A stretch of 64,000 nucleotides of DNA. Origin: Pseudomonas sp. A-RE-19. Its GTDB lineage: Bacteria; Pseudomonadota; Gammaproteobacteria; Pseudomonadales; Pseudomonadaceae. The notes under the pieces were generated by a model, which worked only from the letters and a program-made list of their open reading frames with translations, searched no databases and was not told where the DNA came from. Positions 37,661-46,126 of the stretch are shown piece after piece. Location of the stretch: contig NZ_JAHBDQ010000009.1 in assembly GCF_019956555.1 (NCBI RefSeq), forward strand, positions 94,617 through 158,616. Reading direction: 5' to 3'. The position numbers and the translations under genes are program-made. The first letter of the stretch is position 1; every line of letters starts with the position of its first letter.

Positions 37661-39379
37661 ATGCGGTCATTGAAAATCATTCTGCTGGCGTCAGCCTTCA
37701 ACGGCCTGACCCAACGGGCGTGGCTGGACTTGCGTCAGGCCGGCCATTCGCCCAGCGTGGTGCTGTTCACCGATGAAGATACGGTGTGCGAGCAAATCGA
37801 ACACTCCGGCGCCGATCTGGTGATCTGCCCGTTCCTCAAGGACCGGGTGCCGCAACAGGTGTGGAGCAACCGCCAGCGTCCCGTGGTGATCATTCATCCG
37901 GGCATCGTCGGCGACCGTGGCGCCAGCGCGCTGGACTGGGCCATCACTCGTGAACTCAGCCGCTGGGGCGTGACCGCGTTGCAAGCGGTGGAGGAAATGG
38001 ATGCCGGGCCGGTCTGGGCCACCTGTGAATTCAACGTGCCTGCCGATGTGCGCAAATCCGAGTTGTACAACGGGAGCGTCAGCGATGCGGCGATCACCTG
38101 CATCCGCGAAGTCGTGGAAAAATTCATCGCCGGTTTCGTTCCTGTGCCCTTGGATTACAACCAACGCCATGTGACTGGCCGCTTGCAGCCGAACATGAAG
38201 CAAGCCGATCGGGCCTTCAGCTGGCACGACTGCTCACGCTTCATCAAGCGCTGCATCGACGCCGCCGACGGCCAGCCTGGCGTATTGGCGAGTCTGGCCG
38301 GCGCTCAGTACTACCTGTACGACACTCACCTGGATTCGCGCAGCGGCACGCCGGGGGAAATTCTCGCGGTGCATGACGATGCGGTGCTGGTGGCGACCGG
38401 TGATCACAGCCTGTGGATCGGTTCGCTGCGACGCAAACCCCGGCCCGATGAAGAAACCTTCAAGCGCCCGGCCCGGCATGTGCTCGCCGAACAGCTGGCA
38501 CAAGTGCCGACCCTTGATTGGTCAATCGCCTCCCGGCCCTTCAACAATGAAAGCTATCAACCGATCCGCTATCGCGAATCAGGCCATGTCGGCGAGCTGA
38601 CCTTCGAGTTTTACAACGGCGCCATGAGCACCGAACAATGCCAGCGCCTGGTGACGGCCCTGCGCTGGGCCAAATCCCGGGACACCCAAGTGCTGCTGAT
38701 CAAGGGTGGGCGCGGCAGCTTTTCCAACGGTGTGCACCTCAACGTGATCCAGGCCGCAGCGGTTCCGGGGCTGGAAGCCTGGGCCAATATTCAGGCCATC
38801 GATGACGTCTGCCAGGAACTGCTCAGCGCCCGGCAACTGGTGGTCAGCGGCTTGACCGGCAATGCCGGAGCCGGCGGCGTGATGCTGGCGCTGGCTGCGG
38901 ATATTGTCTTCGCCCGGTCCGACATTGTGCTCAACCCCCATTACAAAACCATGGGCCTTTACGGCTCCGAGTACTGGACCTACAGCCTGCCTCGCGCCGT
39001 CGGCCAGGCGATGGCGGAAAAACTGACTGAAGATTGCCTGCCGATCAGCGCCGTCAAGGCCTTGCAACTGGGCATGGTCCAGGAAATCGGCCCGCGCTGC
39101 CCCGACGAGTTTGGCCTGTGGTTGTTGCAGCGGGCCAACGGTGCGTTGAGCGATCCGGCGTACCAGGCGGTGCGCGAGCGTAAAAGCCAGCGCGAGGCTC
39201 AACTGATACAGCACTGTCGCAATGCCGAGCTGGAAGAAATGCAACTGGACATGGTGCAGAACCGTAAACAGTTCGGCGAGAAGTGCCGAAATTTTGTGTT
39301 CAAGCGCAAGGCGTGTGGCACGCCGCAGCGGTTGGTGGCGCAGTGGGCGATTGTTCGGGAAGTCGAGTTAGCCGATTGA
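37661..39379 (+). CDS. hoxX: HoxX-like formyltransferase / enoyl-CoA hydratase fusion
   Basis: 572 residues. The N-terminal half (about 1-260) is a formyltetrahydrofolate-transferase fold (NRQRPVVIIHPGIVGDRGAS, ALDWAITRELSRWGVTALQ). The C-terminal half (about 300-560) is a crotonase fold (VLLIKGGRGSFSNGVHLNVI, TGNAGAGGVMLALAADIV). This is the HoxX architecture; in Aquifex HoxX makes CO from formyl-THF through formyl-CoA for [NiFe]-hydrogenase assembly. No hydrogenase gene is near. The start is the ATG at 37661 (AAGGAAGAG upstream). It could equally serve another formyl- or acyl-CoA reaction here. Confidence 0.85.
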   Translation: MRSLKIILLASAFNGLTQRAWLDLRQAGHSPSVVLFTDEDTVCEQIEHSGADLVICPFLKDRVPQQVWSNRQRPVVIIHPGIVGDRGASALDWAITRELSRWGVTALQAVEEMDAGPVWATCEFNVPADVRKSELYNGSVSDAAITCIREVVEKFIAGFVPVPLDYNQRHVTGRLQPNMKQADRAFSWHDCSRFIKRCIDAADGQPGVLASLAGAQYYLYDTHLDSRSGTPGEILAVHDDAVLVATGDHSLWIGSLRRKPRPDEETFKRPARHVLAEQLAQVPTLDWSIASRPFNNESYQPIRYRESGHVGELTFEFYNGAMSTEQCQRLVTALRWAKSRDTQVLLIKGGRGSFSNGVHLNVIQAAAVPGLEAWANIQAIDDVCQELLSARQLVVSGLTGNAGAGGVMLALAADIVFARSDIVLNPHYKTMGLYGSEYWTYSLPRAVGQAMAEKLTEDCLPISAVKALQLGMVQEIGPRCPDEFGLWLLQRANGALSDPAYQAVRERKSQREAQLIQHCRNAELEEMQLDMVQNRKQFGEKCRNFVFKRKACGTPQRLVAQWAIVREVELAD

Positions 39380-39399
39380 TGTGCGGTGCCTGACAGGGC

Positions 39400-39498
39400 C
39401 TCTTCGCGAGCAAGCCCGCTCCCACATTGAATGGGTGTCAGGCATAGATATTTGTAACATCGTAGATCGAATGTGGGAGCGGGATTGCTCGCGAAGAA
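39400..39498. repeat. REPIN, variant core
   Basis: Inverted pair of a REP variant (TTCGCGAGCAAGCCCGCTCCCACA and its complement) at 39401-39427 and 39472-39497, between the HoxX-like gene and the LysR gene. Confidence 0.88.
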
Positions 39499-39565
39499 CG
39501 ATAACGCGGTATCGGAAGACAAATGCTGCTCTTACAATGCCCGCACCTCCCACATCGGCCCTCCC

Positions 39566-40429
39566 ATGGACATCGACCTCGCCCGCACCTTTCTGGAAAT
39601 CGTCCGCCATGGCAGCCTGGCCGCGGCGGCCGAAAAGCTGCACGTCACCCAGACCGCGATCACCGCCCGGGTGCAGAAGCTCGAAAGCCAATTGGGCAGC
39701 ACGCTGTTCGTGCGCAACCGCGCCGGTGCGCGCCTGACGCCGAACGGCGAGGCCTTTGTGGTTTACGCCAATCAACTGGTGCAGACCTGGGAAGCGGCGC
39801 GCCGCGACTTGCCGCTGCCCGAGGGCTACCGCGACGTGCTGCACATTGGCGGCGAAGTCAGTCTGTGCAACCCGCTGATGCTCAGTTGGGCTGGCGAGCT
39901 GCGCGCGAAGATTCCCAGCCACGCCCTGCGCATGGAAATCCGCGACGGCGAAAACCTGCTGCGCCAACTGGAGCTGGGGGTGCTGGACGCGGCGCTGGTC
40001 TATCAGCCCGAGTACTGGCCACGCCTGCAAGTCGAGCAGGTGCTGGAAGAAAAACTCATCCTGGTACGCCTGGCCGGACGCCCCGATCCTTACGTGTATA
40101 TCGACTGGGGCCCGGACTTCCGTCGACAGCACGATGCCGCCCTGCCGGAAAAAGCCAAGGCGGCCCTGAGCTTCAACCTCGGACCGCTGGCCTTGCAATA
40201 CATTCTGGAAAACGGCGGCAGTGGTTATTTCCGTACCCGTGTGGTCCACAGCTACCTGGAAAGCGGCGTGCTGGAGTCAGTGCCCAAAGCCCCGGAGTTC
40301 AGTTACCCGACTTATCTGGTTTACTCCCGGGACCGCGATTCGGCGACCCTGCAGCGCGCTTTCGATTTGCTGCGTGAAGTGATCAAGACGGATGACGACT
40401 GGTCCCAGCGCTGGGACCCTTTGACCTGA
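39566..40429 (+). CDS. LysR-family transcriptional regulator
   Basis: 287-residue LysR regulator. The N-terminal winged helix (ARTFLEIVRHGSLAAAAEKL, TQTAITARVQKLE, residues 5-45) binds DNA, and residues of about 90-285 form the effector-binding domain. The ATG at 39566 gives the usual MDIDLARTFLEI start. It sits between the HoxX-like gene and the hydroxylase/SMP-30 pair and may regulate either; no divergent target is adjacent, which is atypical for the family. Confidence 0.93.
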   Translation: MDIDLARTFLEIVRHGSLAAAAEKLHVTQTAITARVQKLESQLGSTLFVRNRAGARLTPNGEAFVVYANQLVQTWEAARRDLPLPEGYRDVLHIGGEVSLCNPLMLSWAGELRAKIPSHALRMEIRDGENLLRQLELGVLDAALVYQPEYWPRLQVEQVLEEKLILVRLAGRPDPYVYIDWGPDFRRQHDAALPEKAKAALSFNLGPLALQYILENGGSGYFRTRVVHSYLESGVLESVPKAPEFSYPTYLVYSRDRDSATLQRAFDLLREVIKTDDDWSQRWDPLT

Positions 40430-40530
40430 CGCCAAGCACCTTGCACCGGAGCATGGCGCTTGTGGCCTCAAGGTTCGACCAGCCTCTGCGGCGGGATCGG
40501 CTAATCTGCTGGTTAGCACAATAACCACAG

Positions 40531-41685
40531 GTGAACGCAGTGAGGCAGACCACCGAAGCATTCCGCGCGCGCTACCGGGCCGACATTCATCCGCTCTACA
40601 ACCCCTGGCTGCACGGCGCCTTTGTGCTGATGTTCGGGTTGCTGGCCATCGGCGCATTCTGGAGCACCGTGCATCAGGTATATCCACTGGAATGGCTGGC
40701 GGTGCCGCTGACCCTGTTGTTCTTCAACTTCGGCGTCTACGTCGTGCATCGGCATCTGGGGCACCACAAAAAGCGCCTGGCGCAAATGTTCTACGCCCGT
40801 CACGCCGGTGACCATCACAGTTTTTTCACCCCCGGCCACATGACCTACGACCATGCGCGAGACTGGCGGGTGATTCTGTTTCCGGCCTGGCTGATCGTGT
40901 TGCACACCCTGGTCATCACCGCGCCCGCCTGGTGGCTGCTGGCCCAGTTCAATGCCAACGTCGCGGGGCTGTTCGGCGGCTGCATGGTGCTCGGTTACCT
41001 GACCTATGAGGTGTTCCACGCCTGCGAGCACTTGCCGCCCACCAATCCAGTGACGCGTTTGCCGTGGATCCGCCAGATGCGTCGCCTGCACGAACTGCAT
41101 CACCGTCGTGAGCTGATGCAGGAGCGCAATTTCAACATCGTATTTCCACTGATGGACTACCTGTTCGGCACCCTGTACTGGGAACCGGAGCAAACGCCCC
41201 TGCACCTGACGACAACGTCCATGACTCGCATGCAGCACGCAATCGACATTGCTGGAAACCCGGTCGCCGTGCTCGCCTACGCCAGCACGGCGACACGTTG
41301 GCCGCAGTGGCATCCGTCCTCCCTCAAGGTCGAGGGCCAAAGTGGCCCACTGTATGCTGGCGCGCGGTTCGAGGAAGACATTCGGGCCGGTGGGCACAAC
41401 GGGCACTTGAGCTGGGAGGTCGACGAATACCTGCCAGGCCGCCGCTGGAGCGCTCGCGCCCGAGGCAATCATGGGTTGTCGTTGGTGGTGACGTATGAGT
41501 GCGAGGCGGCGGGTGATGACACGCGGTTTGTCCGGACCCTGGAATATCGCTTCAATGGCCTGGCGATGCGCCTCGCCAATCGACTGCTGCTCAAGCGGCG
41601 CATCGAGCGCGAATCGGCGGAGTCGATGCTGGCACTGCGCGAGATGGCGCAACAATCTCTGGCCCCGACAGGAATCAGCGCGTGA
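40531..41685 (+). CDS. Fatty-acid-hydroxylase / SRPBCC fusion protein
   Basis: 384 residues with two parts. Residues of about 20-215 are an integral membrane di-iron hydroxylase-type domain with several spans and the histidine clusters HRHLGHH, HAGDHH, HACEH and HELHH that bind iron. Residues of about 230-370 are a START/SRPBCC-like ligand cup (RMQHAIDIAGNPVAVLAYAS, HLSWEVDEYLPGRRWSARARG). The start is GTG 40531 (a second in-frame GTG is at 40540). The stop overlaps the next gene by GTGA. It probably oxidises a lipid-like substrate held by the C-terminal domain; the substrate is unknown. Confidence 0.82.
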   Translation: MNAVRQTTEAFRARYRADIHPLYNPWLHGAFVLMFGLLAIGAFWSTVHQVYPLEWLAVPLTLLFFNFGVYVVHRHLGHHKKRLAQMFYARHAGDHHSFFTPGHMTYDHARDWRVILFPAWLIVLHTLVITAPAWWLLAQFNANVAGLFGGCMVLGYLTYEVFHACEHLPPTNPVTRLPWIRQMRRLHELHHRRELMQERNFNIVFPLMDYLFGTLYWEPEQTPLHLTTTSMTRMQHAIDIAGNPVAVLAYASTATRWPQWHPSSLKVEGQSGPLYAGARFEEDIRAGGHNGHLSWEVDEYLPGRRWSARARGNHGLSLVVTYECEAAGDDTRFVRTLEYRFNGLAMRLANRLLLKRRIERESAESMLALREMAQQSLAPTGISA

Positions 41686-42770
41686 AAAGACCCCTCAGGT
41701 TTCGGCATTTGCTGTTGCTGCTGATCATTGTCATCGGCGCCTTCCTGTTGTTGCTACCGACCAAGGTTCGACCGATAGCCTGGACACCGTCACCGGCGCC
41801 CTCCCTCACCGATGGGGTCTACACAGACAATCAGCGCCTCAAAGGCGTGGAACGTGTCGGCGCCGCTGACATCGATGGCCCGGAAGCATTGCTGCTGGAG
41901 GAAGACGTCCTGATCACCGGCCTGCATGATGGCCGGTTGATTCGCACCAGCCTCGACGGCAAAACAACCGAAGTGCTGGCCGATACCGGCGGCAGGCCAT
42001 TGGGTCTGGCGCGGCACCCCAATGGTTTGCTGGTGATCGCCGACGGGGTCAAGGGATTGCTGTCGCTGGACGCTCAGGGCCGGTTGATTCCATTGACCAC
42101 CACAGCCAACGGTGTGCCCTTCGGTTTTACCGACGACGTGGCCATCGACAAGCCCGGGCATTACGCCTATTTCAGCGATGCTTCGAGCCGTTGGGGTTAC
42201 GGCAAGGATAGCGAGGCGATCATCGAGCACGGCGGCGACGGCCGTTTGCTGCGTTATGACTTCCAGACCGGCAAGACGACGGTCCTGCTGGAAAAACTGG
42301 AGTTCGCCAACGGTGTGACCCTGGGGCCTGATGATGCGTTTGTGCTGGTCAACGAAACCGGTGCCTATCGCATCAGCCGCTATTGGCTGACCGGGCCGAA
42401 GGCCGGAACCCACGATCTGTTCATCGACAATTTGCCGGGGCTGCCGGACAACCTGGCCTTCAATGGCCACGACCGTTTCTGGGTGGCGCTGTATGCACCG
42501 CGCAATGCACTGCTTGACGCCTTGGCGCCCTACCCTCTGCTGCGCAAGATGATCGTGCGGGCAATGACAGTCCTGCCCATACCGGTGGAGAAACGCGCCT
42601 TCGCCCTGGGCCTGAACCTCGACGGCAAAGTGATTGCCAATCTGCAGGACGCCGGCAGCGGCAATTATTCACCCATTACCACGGTACGCGAGTATGGGGA
42701 CTGGTTGTATCTGGGGTCGCTGAAAGCGCGGCACATGGCGCGGTTGCCGTTGAGTACGGCATTGAAATAG
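41682..42770 (+). CDS. SMP-30/strictosidine-synthase-like beta-propeller protein
   Basis: 362 residues. An N-terminal membrane anchor or signal (LLLLLIIVIGAFLLLLP) is followed by a six-bladed propeller: GPEALLLEEDVLITGLHDGR, GRPLGLARHPNGLLVIADGV, FTDDVAIDKPGHYAYFSDAS, EFANGVTLGPDD and LPDNLAFNGHDRFWVALYAP. This matches the SMP-30/gluconolactonase and adipocyte-membrane-protein group (lactonases or esterases). It starts at GTG 41682, overlapping the hydroxylase stop, so the two products are made together and may act in sequence. Confidence 0.87.
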   Translation: MKRPLRFRHLLLLLIIVIGAFLLLLPTKVRPIAWTPSPAPSLTDGVYTDNQRLKGVERVGAADIDGPEALLLEEDVLITGLHDGRLIRTSLDGKTTEVLADTGGRPLGLARHPNGLLVIADGVKGLLSLDAQGRLIPLTTTANGVPFGFTDDVAIDKPGHYAYFSDASSRWGYGKDSEAIIEHGGDGRLLRYDFQTGKTTVLLEKLEFANGVTLGPDDAFVLVNETGAYRISRYWLTGPKAGTHDLFIDNLPGLPDNLAFNGHDRFWVALYAPRNALLDALAPYPLLRKMIVRAMTVLPIPVEKRAFALGLNLDGKVIANLQDAGSGNYSPITTVREYGDWLYLGSLKARHMARLPLSTALK

Positions 42771-42780
42771 GCTTGCAGCC

Positions 42781-42890
42781 AAAAAGATCGCAGCCTTCGG
42801 CAGCTCCTACAGGATTTGTGTTCGCCCGATATTTCACGGCGTGCGCGATTCCAATGTGGAGCTGCCGCAGGCTGCGATCTTTTGATCTTG
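42781..42890. repeat. Inverted repeat of the GATCGCAGCCT family
   Basis: Arms AAAAGATCGCAGCCTTCGGC (42782-42801) and GCCGCAGGCTGCGATCTTTT (42863-42882), the latter followed by TGATCTT, enclose about 60 nt. This is a second dispersed repeat family, unrelated to the REP core; another copy lies at 46018-46101. Confidence 0.85.
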
Positions 42891-42892
42891 AA

Positions 42893-43153
42893 TCAACGCG
42901 GATCCATCTCACCATCGCGTACCGCATTGTCGGTCTTTTCGCGCACTCGCTGCGGGTCGATGTCAGTGACGTCGTCCTGCTCCAGAGGCCTTATATCTTC
43001 GTTATCCGGCAGTTCATCGATGCCCGGCTCTTCCTCCGGGTTGACGGTAGTGCGTCCCGGACTCAGGGGTTCGGGATGGGTCGGGATCGGGTCGTAGCCG
43101 CCCTGTTCTTCGCTGGGGTACTTTTCTTTATGGGGAAAGGCTGAATGGGGCAT
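42893..43153 (-). CDS. Conserved acidic hypothetical protein
   Basis: 86-residue hydrophilic protein, rich in Pro, Glu and Asp (YDPIPTHPEPLSPGRTT, NPEEEPGIDELPDNEDIRPL) and probably disordered. The ATG at 43153 has GAGG upstream. Function unknown. It lies between repeats and the DUF465 gene, all on the minus strand. Confidence 0.68.
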   Translation of the reverse strand: MPHSAFPHKEKYPSEEQGGYDPIPTHPEPLSPGRTTVNPEEEPGIDELPDNEDIRPLEQDDVTDIDPQRVREKTDNAVRDGEMDPR

Positions 43154-43262
43154 GGGGCACCTCGCGTGGAGCCGTAACATCGGGCTCTGATCGTTCGAGG
43201 TGCCGGTATTGATCCCCGTTCCAATTTTCAGTCAGCGATCGTCGGTGGCTCGACATGGCACA

Positions 43263-43505
43263 TCAGGACGATGACTGAAGTTGTTGGACGATCTTGTCTT
43301 TCACGTGCAAGCGCTTCTCTTTGAGTTTCTTCAGTGCCTCATCGCTGGGCGCATCTGATTGTGCGGACTCGGCCTTCAACACCTCCGCGTCTGCCTGCGA
43401 ATACTTGTTGATCAGTGAATCCAGTAACGGATCCTTGGTGCGTTTTTGCTGGATCTCTTCCTTTGAAAGTTTCAGATCCTGATACAGATCATGAGTCACC
43501 GGCAT
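43263..43505 (-). CDS. DUF465 (YdcH-like) small coiled-coil protein
   Basis: 80-residue alpha-helical protein. The central HDLYQDLKLSKEEIQQKRTK and the C-terminal EALKKLKEKRLHVKDKIVQQ with final Ser residues fit the YdcH/DUF465 family. The ATG at 43505 follows GGAGG. Function unknown. Confidence 0.82.
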   Translation of the reverse strand: MPVTHDLYQDLKLSKEEIQQKRTKDPLLDSLINKYSQADAEVLKAESAQSDAPSDEALKKLKEKRLHVKDKIVQQLQSSS

Positions 43506-43682
43506 GGAACACCTCCGTTGGTTAATCGGTAGCAAGCGCGATCGACTGCGCTCACCAGCTATCAGAATGGCCTTGCTTACCGTGTTCTGTCGACCGCCTA
43601 TCAGACCAGCGGTGCCCGTTCGTCGCCCTGCCGCAAAAGCGATAAAACCTTTGCCCGAGCGCCAATCTCCATTGAGTAACGA

Positions 43683-45791
43683 TCATCCGAGCACGCTGCG
43701 GATCTTGCTCAATAGCGCTTCAGGGCCATAAGGTTTGCTCAGCAAATAAGTGTCGGGGCTGAGTTGGTGATTGCGCGAAATAATGTCCCGGGTGTGGCCG
43801 GAGGTAAACAGCACCGCCACCGGAGGATCCTGCACCTTGGCCCAGGCGGCCAGATCCGAACTTTTGATCAAGCCGGGCATGACCACATCGGTGAAAATCA
43901 GGTCCACCGTCGCGCCATCGAGCAACATCTGCATCGCCAGATCTCCGTTAGCCGCGGTCAAGACCTGATAGCCCTCTTCACGCAGCAAATCCACCGCCGA
44001 GCTGCGCACCGCTTCATTGTCCTCGACCACCAGAATGGTTTCGTGGCCGCCCCGGTGCTGCGGATCATGGTGCGTTGTTTCATCGAGCAACGGACGCAAG
44101 CTGCGAGGAAAATACAGCTGCACCCGAGTGCCTTGTCCGACGACGCTGGATATCTCGATGTGCCCGCCACTCTGTTTGACGAAACCGAACACCATACTCA
44201 ACCCCAGGCCTGTGCCTTGGCCATCGGCCTTGGTGGTAAAAAAAGGCTCAAAGGCCTGTGCGAGCACTTGAGGCGACATGCCAACGCCCGTGTCAGCCAC
44301 CGCAACGCAAACATAGTCGCCGGCGGCGATGCCCTTGCCTGCGCAAAACTTGCGGTCGAGGGCAATGTTCTCGGCGCTCAGGGCAATGATCCCCTCACCA
44401 TTCATGGCGTCTCGGGCGTTGATCGCAAGGTTGAGAATGGCGTTTTCCAGTTGATTGCGGTCGACATAGAGATGCCAGGGATTCTGTGACAGGGTCACAT
44501 TGATCTGGATGGTCTCCCCCAGCGCCCGCTGCAACAATTCCCCCAGCCCTTCAAAAATCTGTCGTGGATCGCACACGGCTGGCGACAAGGGCTGACGACG
44601 GGCAAAGGCGAGCAACTGTGAAGACAGTTTGGCACCGCGCTCGACCGCGGCAATCGAGGCACTGACCCGGCGTTGCACGTTGGCGTTGTCCGGCTCGTGA
44701 CGCGCCAGCAAGTGCAGGTTGCCGGCGATCACCTGTAACAGGTTGTTGAAGTCATGGGCCACGCCGCCGGTGAGACCGCCGATGGCTTCAAGTTTTTGCG
44801 ACTGACGCAACTGCTCTTCAGCCGCCAGCCGCGCTTCGACTTCGTCGGCGACTCGCTGCTCCAGGTTGCGGGTGAATTTGAGCAACGATTCTTCGGCGAT
44901 CTTGCGCTCGTGGATGTCGATCAACACCCCCGGAAAGCGGAATGCTTCACCTTGCTCGTTGAATTCGCAACACCCGCTGGCGAGCACCCACAGGTAACTG
45001 CCATCGGGGCGCAGAACCCGGTATTCGGCGTTATAGGGGATGCCGGTTTCCACCGACTGATTGAGCCGCTCCTGAACCCAACTGCGGTCGTCGGGATGAA
45101 TCTGCATTTCGGCGATGAGGGGTGGCAGGTTGGCCAGGTCCTGATCGGGCGGGTAGGAAAACGTGCGGGCGAAGCGTTCGTCGCCAGACAATACATTGGC
45201 CTTGATGTCCCAGACGAACGAGCCGAGCAAAGCCCCGGCATTGAGGGCCAGGCGAACCCTTTCGTTGTCGGCGCGGTAAGCGTTTTCGGCGTCTTGACGC
45301 CGGCGTTCGGAAATCACATGGTCAGTGGTGTCGACCACCATCGCCATGACCCCGGCAGGGTGCCCGTCATCATTGGCGACGGGACTGTAATAAAGATCCA
45401 TCCAGACGTCTTCGGGGACGCCGTCACGCAACAGCACCAGGGTTTTGTTGTGATAGGACAAGGTCCCGCCCGCAAGGCAGATATCCACCACATGCCGATT
45501 GAATTCGGCGACCTCTGGCCAGCCCAATTCCACCGGGGAGCCCAGCAGGTAAGGATGGCGCCCACCGGCAAACCTCGAGTAGGCATCGTTATAGATCATG
45601 TAACCGGGTCGGCCCCACAGCATCACCATCGGCAGCGGTGAGGCGAGCAATAACTGCACCGCGCTGCACAGGCTTCCGGGCCAGGTATCAATGGGGCCGA
45701 GCTCAGTCAGGCTCCAGTCGAACGCGCGAATGCGTCCGGCCATTTCCCCGCTCCAGCCCGTACACCCGTGGCTATTGTCTAGAAACTGCAT
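43683..45791 (-). CDS. Hybrid sensor histidine kinase (PAS-PAS-HK-REC)
   Basis: 702 residues, no membrane span, so a soluble cytoplasmic sensor. Order: a PAS-like domain (about 20-165, AFDWSLTELGPIDTWPGSL), a second PAS/PAC (about 180-300, FPGVLIDIHERK), a coiled coil, HisKA with the phospho-acceptor His in GGVAHDFNNLL (about 345), HATPase (VADTGVGM, GTGLGLSMVFGF), and a receiver with the phospho-acceptor Asp in IFTDVVMPG (about 636). The ATG at 45791 is preferred to an upstream TTG at 45836. The output partner is not adjacent. Confidence 0.9.
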   Translation of the reverse strand: MQFLDNSHGCTGWSGEMAGRIRAFDWSLTELGPIDTWPGSLCSAVQLLLASPLPMVMLWGRPGYMIYNDAYSRFAGGRHPYLLGSPVELGWPEVAEFNRHVVDICLAGGTLSYHNKTLVLLRDGVPEDVWMDLYYSPVANDDGHPAGVMAMVVDTTDHVISERRRQDAENAYRADNERVRLALNAGALLGSFVWDIKANVLSGDERFARTFSYPPDQDLANLPPLIAEMQIHPDDRSWVQERLNQSVETGIPYNAEYRVLRPDGSYLWVLASGCCEFNEQGEAFRFPGVLIDIHERKIAEESLLKFTRNLEQRVADEVEARLAAEEQLRQSQKLEAIGGLTGGVAHDFNNLLQVIAGNLHLLARHEPDNANVQRRVSASIAAVERGAKLSSQLLAFARRQPLSPAVCDPRQIFEGLGELLQRALGETIQINVTLSQNPWHLYVDRNQLENAILNLAINARDAMNGEGIIALSAENIALDRKFCAGKGIAAGDYVCVAVADTGVGMSPQVLAQAFEPFFTTKADGQGTGLGLSMVFGFVKQSGGHIEISSVVGQGTRVQLYFPRSLRPLLDETTHHDPQHRGGHETILVVEDNEAVRSSAVDLLREEGYQVLTAANGDLAMQMLLDGATVDLIFTDVVMPGLIKSSDLAAWAKVQDPPVAVLFTSGHTRDIISRNHQLSPDTYLLSKPYGPEALLSKIRSVLG

Positions 45792-46126
45792 CGACTGGCC
45801 TATGTCCTGTGAATGACATGTCTTCAGGCAGTGCAACGGCGTGAGGAGACGGTGCGTGCCCGTTTGTTTCGAGCACCGCCAACGCCAATGGTTTCATAGA
45901 GGTATAGCTGATTCTCGACCGTCCCCTAAGTGACCCTTGCAACAAGCCCGCCAGATGCCCTGCCGATAGCAGACGCGTACTGGTAATGCCGGCAATCGGG
46001 TGACCGACACTGTCTCTGTAGGAGCTGCCGAAGGCTGCGATCTTTTGATTTTGCTTTTCAAGATCAAGATCAAAAGATCGCAGCCTTCGGCAGCGCCTAC
46101 GCGCGTATTCGGTCAATAGCGCAGGT
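45792..46126. other. Intergenic region with a dispersed inverted repeat
   Basis: 335 nt between the kinase start and the dnaE2 stop. Its main content is the GATCGCAGCCT-type inverted repeat at 46018-46101. A 41-codon frame (ATG 45897 to stop 45772, minus strand) overlaps the kinase start but has no ribosome site. Nothing else is supported. Confidence 0.5.
46018..46101. repeat. Inverted repeat of the GATCGCAGCCT family
   Basis: Arms GTAGGAGCTGCCGAAGGCTG (46018-46037) and CAGCCTTCGGCAGCGCCTAC (46081-46100), with inner AAAAGATC arms; the second copy of the repeat seen at 42781-42890. Confidence 0.85.

Noticed and set aside
45772..45897. 41-codon minus-strand frame overlapping the histidine-kinase start (MKPLALAVLETNGHAP)
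   Set aside because: No ribosome site, and it overlaps the kinase start in another frame; no independent support for translation.
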